Assembly (NCBI GenBank): GCA_965240325.2
Contig: OZ251225.1
Span: forward strand, 2,294,001 to 2,358,000
Direction of reading: 5' to 3'
Length of the DNA stretch: 64,000 nucleotides
Origin: Rebecca billardiae RCC1528
Lineage: Eukaryota > Haptophyta
Numbering within the stretch: the stretch's first letter is position 1; every line of letters starts with the position of its first letter. Below are positions 1-10,300 of the stretch, in pieces. The notes under the pieces were generated by a model. It worked only from the letters and a program-made list of their open reading frames with translations. It was not told where the DNA came from and searched no databases. The position numbers and the translations under genes were made by a program.

Positions 1-1503
1 GGCCAAGAACCTCGCGCCGGGCACGACGGAGGCGGGGCTGCACGAGCTGTTCGGCCGGCACGGCACGATCACGCGGCTGCTCCTCCCGCCCTCGCGCACC
101 GTCGCGCTCGTCGAGTTCGCCGCGATCCCCGAGGCGCGCCGCGCATTCCTCGGCTGCGCGTACAAGAAGCCTAAGGAGGGACAGCCTCCGCTGTACCTCG
201 AGTGGGCGCCCGCCGCGCTGCTGCAGCCGGCCGAGCCGGAGGGGGCGGAGGCCGGGGCGGACGACGCGGCGATGGAGGATGGCGCGGCGCCCGCGGGCCC
301 GGGGGCCGAGCGCGCGGCGGAGGAGGCCGAGGTCGAGCCCAGGCGGAGCGGCGACACGGCTGAGCTCGGTGCGGCCGCTGAGGAGGACGAGGACGACGAG
401 GGCGGCGCCGAGGGCGGCGCGCGCAGCGTGTACGTGAAGAACCTCAACTTTAGCACGGACGAGGCCGCGCTGCGCGCGCTCTTCGAGGCGAGCTTCAGGG
501 AGTTCCCAGTCAAGGCGGTCGTGATCGCGCGCAAGGCGGACAAGCGCGGCGGGGCGGGTGCGTGCGCGCGCTCGTTTCTCACGCGCGCGCTCGCGCGCGC
601 CCCGTGCTGCTGCGCGGTGCTGCTGCGCGGTGCTGCGTGCGGTGCGGACCCCGACGCGCGCCCGCGTCAACGCTGCGCCGCGCCGCGCGCCGCGCCGCGC
701 GCAGCGGGGAGAGATGGCGGCAAGGCCGCCTCGATGGGATTCGGCTTCGTGGAGTACGGATCGCACGAGCACGCGCGCGCCGTCGTCAAGCGGCTCACGA
801 ACCTCGCGACCAAGGGCCGCCCCCTCAGACTTCACGAGCACGTGCTGGAGTGTAAGCTGTCGGCGCGGGCGAGCGGCGTGCGGCGCGCGGCGCAGCCCGC
901 GGCCGTGGGCGCGCGCGCGCCGTCGCGCGCCAAGCCGTCGCGCAAGCTCACCGTGCGCAACCTGCCCTTCGAGGCGAGCAAGCGCGAGGTGGGCGAGCTC
1001 TTTGGCGCGTTCGGCGAGGTGTGCGCTGCGCTGCGTGCGCGCGGCCGTGCGCGCTGCGCTGCCGTGTGTGCTGCGCTGCGTGCGCGCGGCCGTGCGCGCC
1101 GATCTGCCGTGCGCGCGGCCTCCGCTGGCGGAGCTGGTGCGCGCTGCGCGCCGCGCTCATCTGCTCGCCCGCCTCTCGCGGTGCCGTGGCGCGCGCCGCG
1201 CAGCTGCAAAGCGTGCGCGTGCCCAAGAAGATGGGCAGCAGCGGCCATCGCGGCTTTGCGTTTGTCGAGTTCATCAACAAGCAGGACGCGCTCAAGGCGA
1301 TGGAGGCCCTCGCCAACACGCACCTGTACGGGCGCAGGCTCGCGCTCGAATGGGCGGAGGACGAGCAGTCGCTCGAGGCGCTGCGCGAGAAGGCCAAGCG
1401 CCAGATCGACGCGTCCGAGCACGCCGCCGCCGCAAAGCGCCGACGAGCGGACGAGGATGTCGGCGCGCGTGACGAGCTTGGCGGCGACGTGGATGTGTAC
1501 TAG
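1..1503 (+). CDS. RBM19/MRD1: RBM19/Mrd1-like multi-RRM RNA-binding protein, 5' partial
   Basis: Three exons (<1-557, 705-1018, 1204-1503) join in frame and end at TAG. The start lies outside the window. The visible part ends an RRM with the sequence PLYLEWAPAALL, then has an acidic linker, a second RRM with RNP2-like YVKNLNFSTDEAALRALF and RNP1-like MGFGFVEY, and a last RRM with LTVRNLPFEASK and HRGFAFVEF, finishing with LEWAEDEQSLEALREKAKRQ. This order, including EWAP after one RRM and the EWAE tail, is typical of the C-terminal half of RBM19/Mrd1, a nucleolar protein needed for early 18S pre-rRNA processing in the small-subunit processome. Both introns (147 and 185 bp) have GTGCGT/GTGTGC donors and CGCAG acceptors. 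The first is a multiple of three without stops, so the frame reads through it. Function is inferred from family; the call is firm at family level. Confidence 0.88.
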
Positions 1504-1599
1504 GCAACGACTAGCGCATGAATCGTCTCCGGCGCATCTCTCCGCCGCGCGTATTGGTGGTATAACTACTCTACCGCCGGCGTCGTAGACCGTCGCGGT

Positions 1600-1710
<111 letters not shown>

Positions 1711-1989
1711 TCGCGCGATCGCCCTCGGCTAAAGTTCTATATATGACCGCGTTCCGCGGTCCTTTTCCGTAGAACGAACGTAGTTCGGGGCCCGCGGTGG
1801 CGGTGCACCCTCCGTCGCAGTCGTCCCGTACGTAACTAGACTCCATCCAGCGGCGCGCCGCCCAGCGCCGCGCCGCCGCCGGCCCGGCCGGCCGGCCGGG
1901 CGCGGGCGCGTCGGCGGCTGGCGTGCGCCGAGTGTGGATGTCGGTCGTCGGCCGAGCTGCCCTCATCACAGACGGCCCTTACCTGACCC

Positions 1990-2480
1990 CCTGCGCGTGC
2001 GCGACGGCCGACAGGCGGATGCGACTCGGCGTGATCGACGCACGAGCGCGACTCTTGCACGCCAGGCCACCGGCGGAGCTGACTGACAGCCAGGGAGCCG
2101 ACGGTGCGGGACCGCGCATTCGACCGTTCGTTCGGGCCTGCCGCTGACCGTCGTCGCCGCGACGCCAGCAGCGCAGGAGTAGATGATCTGCAGGTCAGTA
2201 GGGTTCGACCTGCGCGCCTGCGCGACGGCCGACAGGCGGGCGCGAGGCGTGAGCGACGCATGAGCGCGACTCTACGTGCACACCAGGCGACACGCGGCCT
2301 GAGCTGACTGACCGAGCCAGGGAGCACGGTGCGAGCAGCCATGCAGCACCGGTGCTTGCGCGCGCCGCGCGTGCACGGGGTGACACACCTCGGTCAGGCT
2401 CGGCACGCGTCGCAGAGGCACGGCCAGCTCTGGGCACGCCAGGCGCCCAGGCCACGCGGAGCTGACAGCCACGGGGAGCC
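1990..2480. repeat. Degenerate tandem repeat, unit about 220 bp
   Basis: GCGCGACGGCCGACAGGCGG occurs near 2001 and again near 2221. GAGCTGACTGAC-like and CAGGGAGC-like stretches recur near 2075, 2302 and 2459. The unit is about 220 bp with two to three diverged copies. Similar sequence is present in inverted orientation at 63650-64000, so it belongs to the inverted-repeat arm. Confidence 0.65.
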
Positions 2481-2600
2481 GACGGCGCCGGGGCCGCGGC
2501 CAGTTCGACTTGCGCCTGCTCTGAAGAAGAGTTCTGGGAGACCCTGGCGGAGAGGCATGGCAAGGGGGGCGTGTGGTGAAGTCGGAGACTCAGAGATCGA

Positions 2601-2987
2601 TCAGTCCGGCATCATGCGCCGCTGCCCCCGAGCTTGCCGGGCAAGGGCCTCGAAGCGGCTGCCGGCTGCTGGGCCGGGTGAGGAGGAGGGAGGGGGCTGG
2701 CCTGCGGGGCGCGTGGTGAAGTCGGTGATCAGCCGCGCCGCGCTCCCCCTGCCGAGTGAGCCATCGTCCTCCAGCACGGTGCGGACCTTGCCAAGGATGT
2801 TGTAGATCGATCGGCGCGGCACGCAGTACTTCACCGCCGCAGAGCCCACGTCATGCTTGCGCCTCACGACTGAGATGGCAGCAGCAATGCTCGAGAGCGT
2901 GTTATTGCCCCCTTTCGTCGTCACTGCCCCTGAGTCGCGCAGCATGTTCAACACGCGGAGAGCGCAGTCCTGGTCTGTGTCGCCCAT
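2601..2987 (-). CDS. Small protein with psq/transposase-like helix-turn-helix
   Basis: A 128-residue ORF; the ATG at 2987 is the first ATG in frame. Residues about 30-70 (AISVVRRKHDVGSAAVKYCV then PRRSIYNILGKV) have the pattern of a pipsqueak or CENP-B-type helix-turn-helix, in which a basic helix precedes a conserved AA..Y.VPR.T.Y turn. That fold is usual at the N-terminus of pogo/Tc1-like transposases and of some DNA-binding proteins. No catalytic DDE part follows: the C-terminus is short and low in complexity, so this is either a domesticated fragment or a transposase relic. It lies in the part of the left arm that the right arm lacks. No promoter or intron is evident. Confidence 0.5.
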   Translation of the reverse strand: MGDTDQDCALRVLNMLRDSGAVTTKGGNNTLSSIAAAISVVRRKHDVGSAAVKYCVPRRSIYNILGKVRTVLEDDGSLGRGSAARLITDFTTRPAGQPPPSSSPGPAAGSRFEALARQARGQRRMMPD

Positions 2988-3127
2988 CGATGTGCGTCGC
3001 AAGGCACTCCCTTGGACAGGCTCCGCAGTTGACGACCTCTTTCACCTCGGCACGTGCCTGTTGTAGCTCTCTGATCAAGAACTAGTGCCTTGCGTGCCGG
3101 GTAGCTCTCTGATCAGTAGGTTACGAC

Positions 3128-3229
3128 GCGGTGGATTCATTCTCCTGATGGCTCATTGATGAATACCATTTGTCGTCACGAAGCGGTGGATTCGTTCTCC
3201 TGATGGCTCCTTGATGAATACCATTTGTC
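3128..3229. repeat. Two-copy direct repeat, period 55 bp
   Basis: GTGGATTC(A/G)TTCTCCTGATGGCTC-type sequence ending in GAATACCATTTGTC occurs at 3131 and again at 3186, with only a few mismatches. It lies in the left-arm-specific insertion and has no counterpart in the right arm. Confidence 0.85.
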
Positions 3230-3239
3230 AGATGGCGAC

Positions 3240-4264
3240 GATCAGGTAACGAGTGGTAAAGAGTCCGGTCACACGCGACCCGCTTCCTCTGCAATCCCAG
3301 CTTTCGGCATACGCGGGTACGATACATTATGGCCCGCGGTGAAGATAAATACGATGAGAGTCGTTGCGGCGGCGGCCGGCGAGGCCATATTTATTTTACT
3401 ATGGTCACACATGAACGAGAGTCTACCCACAATTACCCTGCCTGGCACACTTGGGCGCGGGTTTCGTTGATTCCTCTGAATACAAAAGAGCCGGGCGCGA
3501 CCTTTTTCGACGAGGATGCACCTGTAAGGGAGTCTCAAAATTCGAAACTCGGTCTCCTCCAGCCCTGAAAATCGTCCGGCCCGGCCCGTCCCTTTTTTCT
3601 TTGATCAAAGATCTTTTTGAAACGTGGTTCGGGCCCGCTGGTGCGGGCTCCACGCTGCGCGCTCCGCCCTGCACCGCGGGCCATGATACAGCAGTCTATA
3701 GCTACTCAAGACTTAGATTCGTGTCGTCGTCGTCATTAGTCAGTCGGTCCGCGCCGTGACCCGCGTGGTCCCGGCCGTGCATCACTATAAGTATATATAC
3801 ATTAGCATGCTATATATATCGACGATATAGCTACTCAATACTATATGCGCTCATATGACGAGTCGTCCGATCGATCGATCGATCCGCGCGATACTACCTA
3901 AGAGTAAGACTACGACTCTGTCGCAAGCAGCAGATGGCTACAGTATGATCGAGTACATGCATATATATATATATGGAGTCGTCTGTAGTGCCGTAGTTTC
4001 CGCCGCTGTGGAGTGTGACCGTGACGATGCGCCGCCTGTAGAGCTCGTCATGTGTAATTTCAATTTTGGCGGGACGACTACTACTAGACTACGCGTCGTC
4101 GTCGTCGAAGCGTCCGCCAGCGCAGAGTGGAGAGTCTTGGTGGCAGTCTCGTGCCGGCGCTCCCGGCGGGAAGATGAATCATGGCGCCGCCACGACCGCA
4201 CGACGAGAGCCCCGCCGGGTGCGCGCAGCCAGCCCGCCGGTGGCTACAGTAGCCGAGCACTAGC
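3240..4264. other. Non-coding part of the inverted-repeat arm
   Basis: I see no convincing gene here. The stretch is less GC-rich than the genes and has short TA runs near 3790-3810 and 3960-3975. Large parts match 62080-62900 in reverse complement. It lies downstream of the gene at 4265-6913. Confidence 0.6.
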
Positions 4265-6913
4265 TTAGTATACCTCGTCGTCCCAATCGACGACGAGTTT
4301 GCCCGCCCAGTCGAGGTACTCGTCGTCCAGCATCGGCTCGAGGGCAGTGCCACCCGTCCAAGTAGTGAACTTGTCGGTGGTCGTGGACGTGGTGAACGCG
4401 CAGGCCGCGCGCTCCTCGCTGCGCAGCTGCAGCGCAGCGAGCAGGTCCTCGCGTAGCACGCACGGCAGCACGCACGTCTCCCACACGTGGTGCGCGCCCG
4501 TGCCTCCGCCGAGGCCGAATCGGCGCGTGAGCTGCGCGCCCACCCACGAGAGGAAGCGAGCCTGGTGGCGAATGGCCGGGCCGAAGAGCGCGTGCGTGTC
4601 GACGGACCAGGTGGCGCCGCCCAGGCAGACGATGTTCACCCACGACGGGCGCTCGGCGAGCGGGAGCTCCAGCCATGGCGCCGCGCGCTCGTGCAGGCTG
4701 CAGCCGCCGCCCAGGCCGCGCGCGCGCGCGTCGTCGCCGGAGGCGAGGTCAACGAGCAGCTCGTCGCGGCCGCGCCGCGGCGGTGTGACGGGGTAGCAGT
4801 CGAGCAGGCGCGCGGGCATCAGCAGCGGCATCACGCACTCGTGCCACACGCCCACAAATTCGCTCGGCGCGTGCGCGTGCGCCGCGCCAAGCCGCGCGCC
4901 GAGCCACGCGAGGTAGCGCGCGCGCTGCCGCTCCGGCCGAGGGAACGCCCAGTGCGTGCCCGGCGACCAGCCGCGTGCGCCGTGGACGGCGAGCGTGGCC
5001 CACACGGGCGTGCTTCGGCGCGTGTGGACCCACGGCAGCGCGAGCTCGCGCAGGCTGGGCAGGCGCATCACGCCGAGCACGCCCTCGCCCGCGCCCGGCT
5101 CGGCGAGCGCGCGCTCGGCCGTCGGCACAGGCATCACCGCCTCGAGGCCGCGGGGGGCCATGGCGAGGGCTTCGAGGAGGGAAGCGGCCAGGCAGCGCGG
5201 CACGACGTGCGCCTCCCACGCCGGCGCGAGGTCGACGGCGTGCGCGCGCGCGAGCTGCGCGCCCACCCACTGCAGGAAGAGGAAGCGCGGGCGCAGCGCC
5301 AAGGGCATCAGGTGGCGCACGGCGGGCTCGAGCGGCGAGCCCCGACCGTGGACGACCAGAAGCTGGCTCGTCGTGGGCTCGTCCTGCGCGATCGCGGCGG
5401 CGGCGAGCTCGTACGGCGTCGGGCCGCCGTCGCCGCCCGGCGCGTGCACGTCCGCGCCGGTGGCGAGGAGGTGCACCACGTGCGAGGTGGGCAGGTGCGC
5501 CACGTAGTGCAGCGGCGTCGAGTACGCGCGCGTGCGCTGGAGGAAGGCGCGCGCCATGCCGCCGAGGCCGTCTGGGCGCACGTACTGCTCAGCGCGCGTC
5601 CCGTCGGGCAGCGTGCGCGAGGCGCCGTACGCGGCGAGGAAGACGATCATGGGGAGCGCATGGCGCTGCCGTGTCTCGCCGTTCTCGCTCTCGTTGACTT
5701 GCGGCGCGCCGCACAGCAGGAACTCGAGCGGCACGCGCGGCCGCGGCCTCATCTGCACCCCGGCACAGGGACCTAACTCAAGCTCCTGGTCCGGGGGCGC
5801 GCCGAGGAGGAGGGCGTGGCCCAGCATGCGCGCGTCGTCGTTGACGGTGCCCAAGCACGAGCAGATGGCCAAGGAGTCAAGGCCGGCCGGCGCGCCCGCC
5901 GCACGCAGGTGGTGCATCGCCGCGATGCGGCCGCACACCGCGGCCTCGTCGTCGGAGCAGCCCATCCATGGCCCCTGCTGGCACGCGATGAAGGCGTCTG
6001 CCGCGTCGGGGACGTCGGCAAGCCGCGCGCTGAGCGAGTCGAGAAGGAGCATGACGCACGCCGAGTGCCCGTACGCCGCGGCCTGGATGAGTGGGCCAGC
6101 CCGCCGCTGCCCGCGCGGCCGCTCGCGGCTCGGGTCCGCGCCGGCGCCGAGCAGTGCGCGCAAGCCGCGCACGTTGCCGTTGTAGCACGCGGCCTCGAGG
6201 CAAGTCTCGCGATCGCCGCAGTCGTTCGGAGGAAGATTGCCGTCCACGTCGAGGCCGCTCGCGATGATGGCGAACGGGAGCTCGGACGCTTCCGTCAAGA
6301 GCGACACGCGCGCGTACGGGTCCTGAAGCGTCTCAACCACGTCGGCCGCGCACGCGCGCACGCTGATCGCGACGGTGAAGGTGCGGTGGACGCGCAGTAT
6401 GTTCGTGACGCACATGTCCGTGCGCTGGGTGCCCCACGTGCCCGGCACTGGGACGTTCATGCGGCCCACGTGGACGAAGACGCGCACGCGCCCCGAGTCT
6501 AGGGCGCGTTCCCAGTCCTCACGTCGCCACTCGCTCAGCACGACGCCGACAATGCCGCCGCTGATCTCGTACGCAGAGTTGCTCGCGCCGATGAAGCCGT
6601 CGCGCCCGGCGTAGTAGCTCGTCCCCTCCAGGCCGTGGAAGCATCCGAACGCGCGGCGTTCGGCATCGTGCGAGATGAAGCCGCGAAGCACGCCGAACAG
6701 GTGCCTCTCTGCCAGCTCCCGCTTCTCCACCGGCAGGGTGTGAAGGAGGTCGAGCGTGTCCGTGCGGTACGCGTGCCAGCACGGATCGCACGAGAGAACG
6801 GGCACGTGGCGCCAGCCATCGTCGGCCAGCTGCCGCCGAAGCTCGCTCAGCGCCAAGTCCTTGTCGGCGGCCTCGGCCACGTGCTCCAGGCTCGGGAGGA
6901 GCGCGTCGACCAT
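4265..6913 (-). CDS. Unrecognised ankyrin-like protein with three C-terminal ~120-aa repeats (left copy)
   Basis: A single exon of 882 residues. The ATG at 6913 (MVDALLP) is the start shared with the right-arm copy; sequence upstream of it diverges within about 45 bp. The N-terminal 240 residues are unrecognised. Ankyrin-like stretches follow (CLEAACYNGNVRGLRALLGA; HSACVMLLLDS; TPLHYVAHLPTSHVVHLLAT). The C-terminal 340 residues contain three copies, spaced about 120 residues, of a motif with core R-(F/Y)-L-x-W-(V/L)-G-A-(Q/R)-L, each followed by a W-x(5-6)-(V/M)-x-P stretch. The second and third copies are preceded by a TH-x-(A/L)-F segment. There is no signal peptide or membrane segment. Function is unknown; ankyrin folds suggest protein binding. 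It is the inverted duplicate of 59427-62072, nearly identical over the last ~530 residues. Confidence 0.75.
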   Translation of the reverse strand: MVDALLPSLEHVAEAADKDLALSELRRQLADDGWRHVPVLSCDPCWHAYRTDTLDLLHTLPVEKRELAERHLFGVLRGFISHDAERRAFGCFHGLEGTSYYAGRDGFIGASNSAYEISGGIVGVVLSEWRREDWERALDSGRVRVFVHVGRMNVPVPGTWGTQRTDMCVTNILRVHRTFTVAISVRACAADVVETLQDPYARVSLLTEASELPFAIIASGLDVDGNLPPNDCGDRETCLEAACYNGNVRGLRALLGAGADPSRERPRGQRRAGPLIQAAAYGHSACVMLLLDSLSARLADVPDAADAFIACQQGPWMGCSDDEAAVCGRIAAMHHLRAAGAPAGLDSLAICSCLGTVNDDARMLGHALLLGAPPDQELELGPCAGVQMRPRPRVPLEFLLCGAPQVNESENGETRQRHALPMIVFLAAYGASRTLPDGTRAEQYVRPDGLGGMARAFLQRTRAYSTPLHYVAHLPTSHVVHLLATGADVHAPGGDGGPTPYELAAAAIAQDEPTTSQLLVVHGRGSPLEPAVRHLMPLALRPRFLFLQWVGAQLARAHAVDLAPAWEAHVVPRCLAASLLEALAMAPRGLEAVMPVPTAERALAEPGAGEGVLGVMRLPSLRELALPWVHTRRSTPVWATLAVHGARGWSPGTHWAFPRPERQRARYLAWLGARLGAAHAHAPSEFVGVWHECVMPLLMPARLLDCYPVTPPRRGRDELLVDLASGDDARARGLGGGCSLHERAAPWLELPLAERPSWVNIVCLGGATWSVDTHALFGPAIRHQARFLSWVGAQLTRRFGLGGGTGAHHVWETCVLPCVLREDLLAALQLRSEERAACAFTTSTTTDKFTTWTGGTALEPMLDDEYLDWAGKLVVDWDDEVY

Positions 6914-6957
6914 GACGGCGGCGCGCGGAGGCGGCGGAGGGCGGGGCGCGAACGGCC

Positions 6958-7372
6958 TGTCCAGGCACACGGCCAGCTGCAAAAAGGGCGAAAGGCAATA
7001 AAAATTGACGAGTGTGACGAGTCATGCAGTCGATAGTTGTGACTCAGACCACGATGCCAGCCGATGACAGTAGTGACACTAGTTTCCTACTGCTGCTTAC
7101 GAGTTCATCATCGTCGTCATCATCAACAGCATATATCGCGTATCACGCGTCAGGCGACGAAGCCTATTGCTGGCGCTGCCATCATCAGGCATGTAACTCG
7201 GATCTCTCCTAGTAGCCGCCCGCGGCGCGGTCGGGATGTCGGCGCCGCCACCCCTGTGGCGCGCCGCCGGCCCGCCGCAGCGCCGGCAGGCCGCTGCGCC
7301 CGCGCCCTGAATGGATGCCTGCTGGCTTGAGCGGCGCTGCGGCGCCGCGGTGTGGCGCGTGGCGCCGAGTGA
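6958..7372. other. Spacer between left arm and amidotransferase gene
   Basis: No gene is seen. It contains a short imperfect (ATC/GTC)n run near 7105-7130 and marks where similarity to the right arm stops. Confidence 0.6.
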
Positions 7373-10300
7373 CTAGAAGTGCGAGACGAAGCCGCGGTAG
7401 TGCGCGGCCGCCTGGCGCACGATCATGAGGACCTCCATCGGCACGCTCGAGTCCTCCGCCTGCGCGTCTGACGCCGAGATGGGCGCGGCCGTGGTGGCCA
7501 CGCGCAGGTTGGACTGCGAGCGCTCGACCTGCCAGCCGCGCCGGAGCCACGGGCGGCACGCGTGGTCGGCCATCGCGTGGAAGGTGACGCAGAACGCGAG
7601 GTAGCGCTCGAGCGAGGCGATCCGCGACTCGTAGAACCGCTGCAGGTGGATCTGCCGGTCCTGCACCTCGTCCGTCTTCGCGTCCAGCTTATCCATGAAC
7701 GACAGCCGGATGCCCGGGTCGTTGGACGGCTCCGGCGCCTCCTTGCGCCGCGCGCCGCCGACGGTGATGGCGATGCGCCGGCGGACGAGGCCGTCGGCGG
7801 GCGTGTCGGCGAGGTCGTCGTGCTTGGTGATGTACTGCGTGCCGTACGGCAGCTGGTTCCACGCGTCGATCACGCCGGTGTGTTTGAGGTCGGAGATGGA
7901 CATGCCGCGCGCGAGTGAGGTGCGCGAGCGTGTGATCGTCCCCGCGGCGGCGCGCTCGGCCACCTGCCGAAGCACGGCCTTGGGCGTCTGCGCCGCGCGC
8001 GACTGGATCATCGTGCGGTACACGAGCTCGTCGATGAAGCGGCGCCGCGCTTTCGACGGCAGCGCGACGTGCTGCGTGATGTACCCCGGGGCCATCGGGT
8101 TGTGGCTGCGGGCGCGGCGCGCGCGGGGCGGCGTGTGGGCAGTTGGGCGCGCGCGCGTTGAGTCACTCGCTCGCGCGCGGCGGCGGCGCGTCGAGGCTCG
8201 CACGCGCCGAGCCGGGCGGCGCGCCGGGCGCGCGCGAGCGCAGCGCGCGCACCCGACTGAGAAGACCTCCGGCGCATTGCCCGAGTTGGGCGCCATCGAG
8301 TACTGCGGGTTCTGGATGAAGATCGCCTGCGGGTGAGGGGAGGCAGGTGCGCAGCCAAGGGCCGTAGCGCAGCGGCGCGAGCGGGGAAGTGGGCGGGGGA
8401 GCGGGCGTGGCCGGGGCCGAGTGCCGCGGCGCAGCCGGCGAGGGGCGCGTGCAGCAGAGCGGGCGTCAGCGTGACAACCGAGCTGCGCACACCCGGAGGC
8501 GGCGGGCCCTCGGCCGCGCGGCGCGCGCGCGCGCGGCGACGGTGCGCACCTGCTTGCACGCTAGCAGCAGCGCCTGCTCCGTCTTGGCGAGGCAGCAGAG
8601 GCGGCCGTCCGGTCGGCCGACCGCGAGCAGCAGCCCGCGCGCGACGCGGTGCGTGAAGGTGTGCACGAAGTGGTCGACGCCGTTCGCGCCGTGCACCTCG
8701 AGCCCGTTGAACGAGTACGAGAGCGCGAAGAGCTTCGAGCAGAACATCTCGAGCATCTGGTTGTTTGTCTTGGTGTCGACGATCACGAGCGCGCGCTTGC
8801 CCATCCGCGCCCACAGCGGCCGGCCCGCCGCGACGCGCGCCGCCCACGTGAGCAGCTTGCCGCAGTACACGTAGATGAGCGCGTCGAGGAAGCGCACGAC
8901 AAAGCCGAGGACGGTGAAGCCCACGTGCTGCGACGGCGGCAGCGCGTCGGGGCGCACCGCGCTCCAGCCCAGCTCGATCTGGTCGTCGACGGCCGCCGCG
9001 CGCAGCCCCATGTTGGCCAGCACCCACGCGATCGGCGCGCCGAGCGTGACGGAGGCGATCACGTACGCGCCGACGAGGCAGAGCACGATCCACGGCTCCG
9101 AGATGTGCGCCGCCCACTTGTGGCCCTGCTTGACCAGCGCGGCGTGCGTCTCGGTCTCGGCGCGCTCGCCGCTCGCCTTGGCGCCGACGATCGCCTCGAC
9201 GCTTGGCACGACGAGCGCCGACATGAGCCGCAGGTCGGCGAGGCCGCCGTCGTCGAGGCGGACGAGCGGCTCGACCGGCCGCGCGGCGGCGCGCCCGCCG
9301 AGCGCGAACGACGAGGGCTTGGTCTCCCAGTGCTGCTTCGTGTGCTTGGGCGGCACGTTGGAGCGCGCGCGGCTGATCATGTGCAGCAGCAGGTGGGTGA
9401 ACGTGTGCTGCATCGCCGCCGCGGCGAGGCTGGTCGGCTCCGCCGGCCGGTTGCCCGCCTTCGTGACGAAGATGCGGTCGACCGGCGGCGGCTGGCCGCG
9501 CGCCGTGTGCGCGTTGCGCAGCGACTGCTCCATCTGCGAGAAGGGCATGCCCGTCATCAGCCACACGCGGCCGGGGCACAGCTTGTCGAGCAGCCGCGTC
9601 GCGTGCAGCGTCGGGAAGGTCTGGCCCGAGTGGCTCACAAGCAGAACGGCCGCGTTGCCGAGGTCGTCCACGTCCACGAGCTGGTCGCCGCTGAAGAAGG
9701 TCTGCGGCGCGGGCGGGGCGGGCGGGGCGCGCGCGGCGCGTGCGCGTGGGCGGGCGGGGGTCAGCCCGCGCCGGCGGGCGCGTGGCGGGCGCGCGCCAGC
9801 GCGGCGCACGGCCGGCCGCGCTCGCGGCGCGCGGCGCGCGGCGCGCGGCGCGGCGCGCACCTTCTGCGGCGAGAACCCGCCCACGCCGAGCAGCTGGTTG
9901 GCGGAGACACAGCGCACGGCGAGGTGCGGGAACGTGGCGACCAGGTCGGAGGCGAACTGCTCGGCCAGCCAGAGCGACGTCTCGATCGCGCCGATCAGCA
10001 GGTCGATCGAGTCGTTGCCCTTGGCCTTGCGCGCGAGCATCAGCCGCTCGAGGTGCGACCAGAACGAGTCGGCGGTGATCACCGCCGCCGAGCGGTTGTC
10101 CTTCGACTTGGCGTCCCACTCGTTGTCGATCTGCTGGAGCACCTTGGGCGTCTCCGCGAGGTCGAGCTCGACGAGGTCGACGCCCTTCGGCGGCGGCAGC
10201 GTCGGCATCTCCATCTTGACCGCGCGGCCGCGCAGCGTCTCGGCGCCGTGCTCGACGCACGAGAGCAAGGAGTACGCGCGCAGCTCGACGCCGCCGCCGA

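Larger units (their letters stand above)
2030..6957. repeat. Left arm of a large inverted repeat
   Basis: This stretch is the reverse complement, with indels, of the right end of the window. Matching landmarks are the gene at 4265-6913 with 59427-62072, 3500-3690 (GATCAAAGATCTTTTTGAAA region) with 62590-62770, 3370-3500 with 62780-62900, and 2030-2640 with 63300-64000. The inner edge lies near 6957, just upstream of the duplicated start codon. The outer edge is unclear because the right copy runs off the window. The arm has private insertions (about 2640-3340) not seen in the right copy. Flanks look clearly diverged, while the 3' part of the gene is almost identical. Confidence 0.9.

Noticed and set aside
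4487-5776. 429-residue plus-strand ORF, with its mirror at 60561-61850
   Set aside because: These are antisense to the duplicated ankyrin-like gene. They are conserved between arms only because the DNA is.
6914-6982. N-terminal extension of the left duplicated gene
   Set aside because: It needs a TTG start and is not conserved in the right copy; MVDALLP begins at the first ATG in both.
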